This document shows, piece after piece, positions 58,669 through 64,000 of a stretch of DNA of 64,000 nucleotides; position 1 is the stretch's first letter; each line of letters starts with the position of its first letter. The notes under the pieces were generated by a model that did not search any database, was not told the origin of the DNA, and saw nothing but the letters and a program-made list of their open reading frames with translations. Source of the DNA: MR-S7 sp000400995 (GTDB lineage: Bacteria > Pseudomonadota > Gammaproteobacteria > Burkholderiales > Burkholderiaceae_C); the NCBI RefSeq assembly GCF_045291395.1, contig NZ_CP152342.1, positions 2,728,001 to 2,792,000 on the forward strand. Reading direction: 5' to 3'. Both the position numbers and the translations under genes were made by a program.

Positions 58669-59693
58669 ATGAACATGCACACCATTGCGATCGACCCCGT
58701 GGATGCCCTGCTGGCCAAGGGCCTGCGCAAGCTCTGGTACCCGGTCTGCCCGTCGGACTTCGTCAAGACCCAGCCCATCTCGCTGCGCCGCTTCGGCATG
58801 AAGATCGCGCTGTGGCGCGATGCCGAAGGCGCGGTCCACGCGCTCGAAGACCACTGCCCCCACCGCGGCGCGCCGCTGTCGCAGGGCGTGATCCTGGGCG
58901 ACCGGCTGGCCTGCCCCTACCACGGCGTGGAAGTGCGCTGCGACGGCACGGTGACCAAGGTGCCCGGTAGCCCCGGCTGCAAGCTCGAAGGCGCGCGCGC
59001 GGCGCTGGCCTTCCACGTGCGCGAGGCGCATGGCGCGGTCTTCCTCTACGCCAGCGAGAGCAACGTGGACGAGCCGCCAGAGTTCTCCCTGCCCGAGGAA
59101 CTGACCTCGCCCGCGTACTCCCACTTCCTCTGCTATGCCGAGTGGCGCAGCGACTACCGCTACGCGCTCGACAACGTGATGGACCCGATGCACGGCACCT
59201 TCCTGCACAAGCAGTCGCACTCCATGGCCGAGGGCGACAGCAAGGCCACCTTCCAGGTGCGCGAGACCGACCACGGCTTCGTGTTCGAGAAGGTGGGCCA
59301 GCGCGGCGTGAACTTCGACTGGACCGAATGGGGCGACACCGGCACGCACTGGATGCGCCTGGAGATCCCCTACCCCAAGACCGGCGGCCCCGGCGGCAAC
59401 TTCGCCATCATCGGCTGCACCACGCCCATCAGCCCCGAGCTGTGCGCCGTGTTCTTTGGCGCTGCCGCAAGGTGGACGGCTGGATGCGCGACACCTGGCG
59501 CTTCCTGTACCGCAACCGCCTGGAGGCGCGCCACTGGGCCGTGCTGGAGCAGGACCGCGTGATGATGGAGCAGATGGAGCTGGACGCCAACCAGCGCGAG
59601 AACCTGTACCAGCACGACATCGGCCTGGTGCGCCTGCGCCGCCACCTGCGCCGCCTGGCCGAAGACCAGATCGAAGAAGGCGGCGCAGCATGA
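58669..59693 (+). pseudogene. Rieske non-heme iron oxygenase, one single-base deletion (possible sequence error)
   Basis: Repair at T3 (59455-59457) gives 341 residues. Rieske cluster CPHRG...CPYHGVEV at about 61-86; mononuclear-iron site DNVMDPMHGTFLHKQSH with the two-His motif. Part two continues WRCRKVDGWMRDTWRFLYRN, LEARHWAVLEQDRVM. VanA/phthalate-oxygenase-like single-component oxygenase that would take electrons from the adjacent VanB-type reductase. ATGA coupling to that gene holds in the corrected frame, which argues for an intact gene or a very recent break. Confidence 0.9.
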
Positions 59694-60658
59694 CCACCAC
59701 CCTGCAAGCCCTGGTGCACACGCTGCGCTACGAGGCGCAGGACACCCTCAGCGTCGAACTGCGGCCGGTGGAGGGCGGGGAGTTCCCCGCCTTCACGCCC
59801 GGCTCGCACATCGACCTGCACCTGCCCAACGGGCTGGTGCGCAGCTACTCGCTCAGCAACGACAGCAGCGAGCGCCACCGCTACGTGGTGGGCGTGCTGC
59901 GCGACCGCGCCAGCCGCGGCGGCTCGCGCTGCGTGCACGAGTCGCTGCGCGTGGGCAGCACCATCACCATCGACGCGCCGCGCAACCACTTCGCGCTCGA
60001 CGAGGGCGCGGCGCACACCGTGCTGGTGGCGGGCGGCATCGGCATCACGCCGCTCCTGTGCATGGCGCGCCGGCTGCACGGCCTGGGCCGCTCGTTCGAG
60101 ATGCTGTACTTCGCCCGCGAGCGCAAGAGCGCAGCCTTCCTGGCCGAGCTGCAGGCGCTGGGCATGCCGCTGCACCTGCACGTCGACGCCGAGGCGGGCG
60201 GCCCGCCCGACCTGCGCGCCCTGCTGGCCCGGCGCGCGCCAGATACAGGCCCGGCGGGCACTCACTACTACGCATGCGGCCCCACGCCCATGCTCGATGC
60301 GTTCGAGAAGTTCTGCGCCGAGCTGGGCCACGACAACGCGCACATCGAGCGCTTCACGCCCGTGGAGGTCAAGGCGTCTTCCGACGCCCGCGACCACTAC
60401 ACGGTGGAGCTGAAAAAGAGCGGCCGCTTCATCCAGGTGACGCCCGAGAAGTCGCTGCTGGACACGCTCCTGGCCGCCGGCATCGACGTGGACCACAGCT
60501 GCTGCGAAGGCGTGTGCGGCTCGTGCGAAACGCGCGTGCTGGCGGGCACGCCCGACCACCGCGACTCCGTGCTCAGCCCCAAGGAGCGCGAAAAGAACAA
60601 GGTGATGATGGTCTGCGTCTCCGGCTGCAAGAGCGAGACGCTGGTGCTGGACCTCTGA
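59690..60658 (+). CDS. VanB-type oxygenase reductase (FMN, NAD, 2Fe-2S)
   Basis: 322 residues. Flavin motif VRSYSLSNDSSERHRYVV, NAD-binding GGIGITPLLCMARRL, and C-terminal plant-type ferredoxin domain with CCEGVCGSCETRVL and the last Cys in MVCVSGCKSETLVL. Reduces the Rieske oxygenase encoded just upstream (ATGA overlap). Confidence 0.94.
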   Translation: MTTTLQALVHTLRYEAQDTLSVELRPVEGGEFPAFTPGSHIDLHLPNGLVRSYSLSNDSSERHRYVVGVLRDRASRGGSRCVHESLRVGSTITIDAPRNHFALDEGAAHTVLVAGGIGITPLLCMARRLHGLGRSFEMLYFARERKSAAFLAELQALGMPLHLHVDAEAGGPPDLRALLARRAPDTGPAGTHYYACGPTPMLDAFEKFCAELGHDNAHIERFTPVEVKASSDARDHYTVELKKSGRFIQVTPEKSLLDTLLAAGIDVDHSCCEGVCGSCETRVLAGTPDHRDSVLSPKEREKNKVMMVCVSGCKSETLVLDL

Positions 60659-60685
60659 TTTTTTCAACCACAAGGAGACATATCC

Positions 60686-61738
60686 ATGAAAAGAATTCTG
60701 TTGACCGCGGGCCTGGCGGCCCTGGCCAGCGCGGCGCCGGCCCAGTCCAAGGTCGAGATCTTCGGCGTGGCGGACGTGGGCGTGGCGCGCGTGTCCGGCA
60801 CGGGCGTTTCGAAGACGGGCCTGTCCACCGGCGGCGCCAACATCAGCCGCCTGGGCTTTCGCGGCACCGAGGATCTGGGCGGCGGCCTGAAGGCCGGTTT
60901 CTGGCTCGAAGCCGGCATGGACGTGGACACCGGCGCCGGCAAGGCCGCGGGGAGCAGCGGCCTGGCGTTCAACCGCCGCTCCACCGTGAGCCTGCTGGGC
61001 CACTGGGGCGAGGTGCGCCTGGGCCGCGACGATTCGGCCAGCTTCCTGAACACGCTGATCTTCGACCCCTTCCTGACCAACGGCGTGGGCGGCACCATGG
61101 CCTTCACCATCCTGGGCATTCCCGGCGCGGCCAACGCCACGGGCGGCGCGCCCATCCAGATCAGCAACGCGGTCAGCTACTTCCTGCCCCCGAACCTGGG
61201 CGGCTTCTACGGCCAGGCGCAGATCGCCCGCGGCGAGCAGCCCAGCGGCGCGCCCAACCACAACCAGGGCAACTACCGCGGCCTGCGCCTGGGCTACCGC
61301 CAGGGCCCGCTGCACGCCGCGCTGGCGGCGGGCAAGCTGCATGGCGACACCTCGGCCAACGACCTCACCGCGAGCAACGTCGGACTGTCCTACGACCTGG
61401 GCATGGTCAAGCCCATGCTGCTGTGGGCCAGCGAAAAGCGCGGCTCGCTGAAGGTGACGGCGCTGCAACTGGGCGCCACCGCGCCGCTGGGCAACGGCGA
61501 ACTGCGCGCGTCCTACGGCCACTACAACACGGCCGACAGCAATGCCGACTGGAACAAGATCAGCGTGGGCTACGGCTACAACTTCTCCAAGCGCACGCAG
61601 GTCTACGGCACCTACGGCTACGTGAAGAACAAGGACGGCGCCAGCCGCTCCATCGGCGTGCAGGGCCTGGGCGCCACGGGCACCTCGCCCGGCGGCAGCT
61701 CCAGCGGCATCGAAGTCGGCATCCGCCATTTCTTCTGA
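60686..61738 (+). CDS. Gram-negative porin
   Basis: 350 residues. Signal MKRILLTAGLAALASAAPAQ; trimeric porin features SKVEIFGVADVGVA, SRLGFRGTEDLGGGLKAGFW, FNRRSTVSLLGHWGEVRLGR and aromatic C-terminus (EVGIRHFF). Outer-membrane entry point; position after the oxygenase suggests it admits the pathway substrate. AAGGAGA ribosome site. Confidence 0.93.
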   Translation: MKRILLTAGLAALASAAPAQSKVEIFGVADVGVARVSGTGVSKTGLSTGGANISRLGFRGTEDLGGGLKAGFWLEAGMDVDTGAGKAAGSSGLAFNRRSTVSLLGHWGEVRLGRDDSASFLNTLIFDPFLTNGVGGTMAFTILGIPGAANATGGAPIQISNAVSYFLPPNLGGFYGQAQIARGEQPSGAPNHNQGNYRGLRLGYRQGPLHAALAAGKLHGDTSANDLTASNVGLSYDLGMVKPMLLWASEKRGSLKVTALQLGATAPLGNGELRASYGHYNTADSNADWNKISVGYGYNFSKRTQVYGTYGYVKNKDGASRSIGVQGLGATGTSPGGSSSGIEVGIRHFF

Positions 61739-61748
61739 ACTATCGATT

Positions 61749-61788
61749 TGATAGCTGCCAGCGCTTGATGGGCGCTGGCTGGATGCCA
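61749..61788 (+). repeat. Short dispersed repeat copy
   Basis: TGATAGCTGCCAGCGCTTGA, TGGGCGCTGGCTGGATGCC between the porin and MFS genes; second half has a duplicated CTGG. Confidence 0.75.
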
Positions 61789-61812
61789 ATTTCATTCAAA
61801 AAGAGGCTCGCC

Positions 61813-63087
61813 ATGCAGGATACTCGCGCGCTGCGCTGGTGGGGCGTGGTCACGCTGTTCGTGATCGTCGCCATCTCGTATGTGGACCGGATCAACATCT
61901 CGGTCCTCATCACCGACCGGGACTTCCTGTCGCACATCGGCCTGACGCCGGACGACCGCACGCGCCAGGGCCTGCTGGCCACGGCCTTCATGGTGGGCTA
62001 CGGCGTGTCGTCGCTGGTGCTCACGCCCTTCTGCGCGGCGCTGTTCGGCGTGCGGCGCAGCCTGATCGGCGGGCTGATGCTCTGGGGCGTGGTCACTTTC
62101 CTCTCGCCCACCATGAACAGCTACGGGCTGCTGCTGGCCTCGCGCATCCTGCTGGGCGTGTCGGAGGGGCCGCTGTTCTCGCTGGCGGGCAGCTACATCA
62201 AGGCGCACTTCGAGAGCCGCGAGAACGGCAAGCCCAACTCCCTCGTCAACATGGGCACGGGCCTGGGGCTGGCGGTGGGCTACCCGTTCGTGGGCTACCT
62301 GGTGGCGGCGCACGACTGGGAAACGTCGTTCCACGTGCTGGGCCTGGTCAACGTGCTGCTGGGCATTCCGCTGGTGCTGGCCTTCATCCACATGCCCCAG
62401 GTGGAAACGGGGCTGCCCAAGCCCCGCTCGCTGGGCGAGGCCGTCGCGCAGGTGGGCTCCATCGTGCGCGGCGCCATGCACACGCGCTACCTGTGGCTCA
62501 TCACCGTGCTGACGGCGGCCTTCCTGTCGTACCTGTGGGGCAGCAGCAACTGGCTGCCCGCCTACCTGAAGGAGTCGCGCGGCTTCTCGATGCGCGAGAT
62601 GGGCTGGCTGGCCTCGCTGCCGCAGTACGCCAGCGTGGCGGCGGTGTTCGTGGGCGGCATGCTCATCGACCGCATCCAGCGCCGCAGCGTGCCGCTGATC
62701 TTCGTCTTCGGCAGCGTGGGCGTGGCGCTGTCGGTGTGGCTGGCGATCCACATGGAAGACCGCTACGCCGCCGCCTACTGCCTGATCGCCGCCAACTTCT
62801 GCTGGGGCCTGATGAGCCCGGCCATCCCCAGCACCGTGCAGCACTGCGCGCGGCCCGAGCACATCGCCAGCGCCTACGGCGTGGTCAACGGCGCGGGCAG
62901 CCTGGTGGCGGGATTCATGCCGGCCATCATGGGCGCGGTGATCGGCGCGGTGTCCAGCCGCAGCCCGCAGGCAGGCTTCTTCGCGGGCTTCGCGGCGCTG
63001 ATCGGCACGCAGGCGGTGGTGCTGGCGTGCGGGCTGGTGCTGTGGGCGCGCGAGCGCGGCGCGGCCGCCGCGCCCGCAGGGGCTTAA
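61813..63087 (+). CDS. MFS transporter (anion:cation symporter type)
   Basis: 424 residues, twelve membrane segments. ISYVDRINISVLITDRDFLS in the first helix and VGYGVSSLVLTPFCAALFG, GGLMLWGVVTFLSP match the ACS group (GudP, phthalate and galactonate permeases). Most likely imports the acid degraded by this cluster. ATG 61813 chosen. Stop overlaps the convergent SDR stop by four bases (TTAA). Confidence 0.9.
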   Translation: MQDTRALRWWGVVTLFVIVAISYVDRINISVLITDRDFLSHIGLTPDDRTRQGLLATAFMVGYGVSSLVLTPFCAALFGVRRSLIGGLMLWGVVTFLSPTMNSYGLLLASRILLGVSEGPLFSLAGSYIKAHFESRENGKPNSLVNMGTGLGLAVGYPFVGYLVAAHDWETSFHVLGLVNVLLGIPLVLAFIHMPQVETGLPKPRSLGEAVAQVGSIVRGAMHTRYLWLITVLTAAFLSYLWGSSNWLPAYLKESRGFSMREMGWLASLPQYASVAAVFVGGMLIDRIQRRSVPLIFVFGSVGVALSVWLAIHMEDRYAAAYCLIAANFCWGLMSPAIPSTVQHCARPEHIASAYGVVNGAGSLVAGFMPAIMGAVIGAVSSRSPQAGFFAGFAALIGTQAVVLACGLVLWARERGAAAAPAGA

Positions 63088-63992
63088 CGCCGCGCGGCCA
63101 GCGCCTTTTCCACCTCGTTCGTGCCCTGGGCGGCGCCGCTTTGCGGCACCTGCTCGCCCGCGCGGTCGGTCACCTCGGCCAGGCGCGCGGCGAGCTGCTC
63201 GGGCACGTCGGCGCCGATGCCCAGGTGCAGCCCTTGCGTGAGCGTGATGTGCGCCGCCTCGAACGTGCCCGCGCCCGCGCACAGGATGGTGCGCGTGGGC
63301 GCGCTCTCGTGCGCCAGCACCAGCATGGCGGGCACGACGGCCTCGGGCTGGAGGGCGTCGAACACCTCCTGGGGGAACAGCCCCTCGGTCATGCGCGTGG
63401 CCGCCGTGGGCGCCAGGGCGTTCACGCGGATGCCGTACTTGGCGCCTTCGATGGCCAGGGTCTGCATCAGCCCCACCTGGGCGAGCTTGGCCGCGCCGTA
63501 GTTGGCCTGGCCGAAGTTGCCGTACAGGCCCGTGGACGAGGTGGTCATCACGATGCGCCCGTAGTTCTGCGCCTGCATGTGCGGCCACACGGCCTTGCAG
63601 CAGTGCGCCGCGCCCATGAGGTGCACCTGCACCACCAGGGCGAAGTCGGCCATGTCCATCTTGGCGAACGACTTGTCGCGCAGGATGCCGGCGTTGTTGA
63701 CCAGCACGTCCACGCGGCCCCAGGCATCGACGGCCTGCTGCACCATGGCCTGCACGGCGGCGAAGTCGGTGACCGACGCGCCGTTGGCCAGCGCCTCGCC
63801 GCCCGCGGCGCGGATCTCGTCGACCACCGCCTGCGCGGCCGTGGCCGTGCCTCCGCTGCCGTCCACCGCGCCGCCCAGGTCGTTGACCAGCACCTTGGCG
63901 CCGCGCGCGGCCAGCGCCAGCGCATGCTGGCGCCCCAGTCCGCCGCCCGCGCCGGTCACGATGGCCACGCGGCCGTTGAAATCGATTGCCAT
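63084..63992 (-). CDS. SDR of the 3-hydroxyacyl-CoA dehydrogenase (multifunctional enzyme) type
   Basis: 302 residues. VTGAGGGLGRQHALALAARG, extended VNDLGGAVDGSGGTATAAQA insertion that marks the MFE-2-like (R)-hydroxyacyl-CoA dehydrogenase group, NNAGILRDKSFAKM, catalytic YGAAK. Opposite orientation to the cluster, so likely a separate fatty-acid or CoA-ester operon extending past the right edge. ATG 63992. Confidence 0.92.
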   Translation of the reverse strand: MAIDFNGRVAIVTGAGGGLGRQHALALAARGAKVLVNDLGGAVDGSGGTATAAQAVVDEIRAAGGEALANGASVTDFAAVQAMVQQAVDAWGRVDVLVNNAGILRDKSFAKMDMADFALVVQVHLMGAAHCCKAVWPHMQAQNYGRIVMTTSSTGLYGNFGQANYGAAKLAQVGLMQTLAIEGAKYGIRVNALAPTAATRMTEGLFPQEVFDALQPEAVVPAMLVLAHESAPTRTILCAGAGTFEAAHITLTQGLHLGIGADVPEQLAARLAEVTDRAGEQVPQSGAAQGTNEVEKALAARR

Positions 63993-64000
63993 GGATATTG

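Noticed and set aside
59429..61795. A 788-codon leftward frame under the reductase and porin genes
   Set aside because: Antisense of conserved coding DNA, no family features.
1..64000. CRISPR arrays, rRNA genes, intact insertion sequences
   Set aside because: No regularly spaced direct repeats, no rRNA-like sequence and no transposase frames were seen. The dispersed repeats are irregular and hairpin-like.

Overview
The window is high-GC DNA of a betaproteobacterium, most likely family Comamonadaceae (Acidovorax, Alicycliphilus and Diaphorobacter relatives). This rests on the gene content (urtABCDE-type urea importer beside urease, Bug-type solute receptors, many small family-typical proteins) and on a short dispersed intergenic repeat (core ATAGCTGCCAGCGCTT, variable loop, AAGCGCTGGAGGCC) that I find at about 14 places and know as common in this family. 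No rRNA, CRISPR array or intact transposase is visible.

Layout. (1) 1-10265: nitrogen and urea block. The urea importer genes urtA and urtB (partial) run leftward; the urease genes ureA-ureJ-ureB-ureC-(TonB receptor)-(DUF4198 protein)-ureE-ureF-ureG run rightward. The shared upstream region carries two facing sigma-54 type promoters. A small gamma-glutamylcyclotransferase-like gene sits backwards in the middle of the urease cluster, and ureD is not in the window. (2) 10342-15330: housekeeping genes prfB (with its programmed +1 frameshift), pepN, fbp and a tRNA-Thr(CGT). (3) 15331-17500: a decayed mobile element beside the tRNA, with four small genes, a prophage-like leader and a nonsense-mutated excisionase-like gene. 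It abuts a truncated, frameshifted TonB siderophore receptor whose fecI and fecR regulators are still intact (18447-19933). (4) 20003-29351: lipoprotein, aspA, M23 peptidase, rRNA pseudouridine synthase, Sel1 protein, rarD, thermonuclease, MFS and an XRE-cupin regulator. (5) 29399-33090: a DUF169 / acyl-CoA ligase / solute-binding-protein operon whose promoter spacer holds a palindrome that is a good operator candidate for the XRE-cupin regulator. (6) 33146-47203: mixed small metabolic and regulatory genes, two LysR regulators, ylqF, a TPP enzyme and gshA. (7) 47380-63992: a large catabolic cluster with SDR, cupin, hydrolase, IclR, SDR, TPP decarboxylase-like enzyme, L-aspartate-dehydrogenase-like enzyme, aldehyde dehydrogenase, VOC protein, two Bug receptors, Rieske oxygenase with its VanB-type reductase, porin, MFS transporter and SDR. 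It looks like one uptake-plus-oxidation pathway for an unidentified organic acid or aromatic compound.

The most unusual features are a roughly 270-bp structured element present twice (27208-27480 and 40598-40869), whose long terminal stem and internal hairpins are conserved by paired changes although the stem sequence differs between copies; short repeats that lie inside or redefine genes (inside pepN, at the 3' end of the pseudouridine synthase, at the ureJ start, as a stop codon); and the aspartate-dehydrogenase/Rieske cluster. Five single-base deletions, each repairing one gene exactly, break four genes (35891, gshA, the cupin and the Rieske oxygenase). Because all go the same way and sit in short homopolymers, sequencing error is a serious alternative to real pseudogenes.
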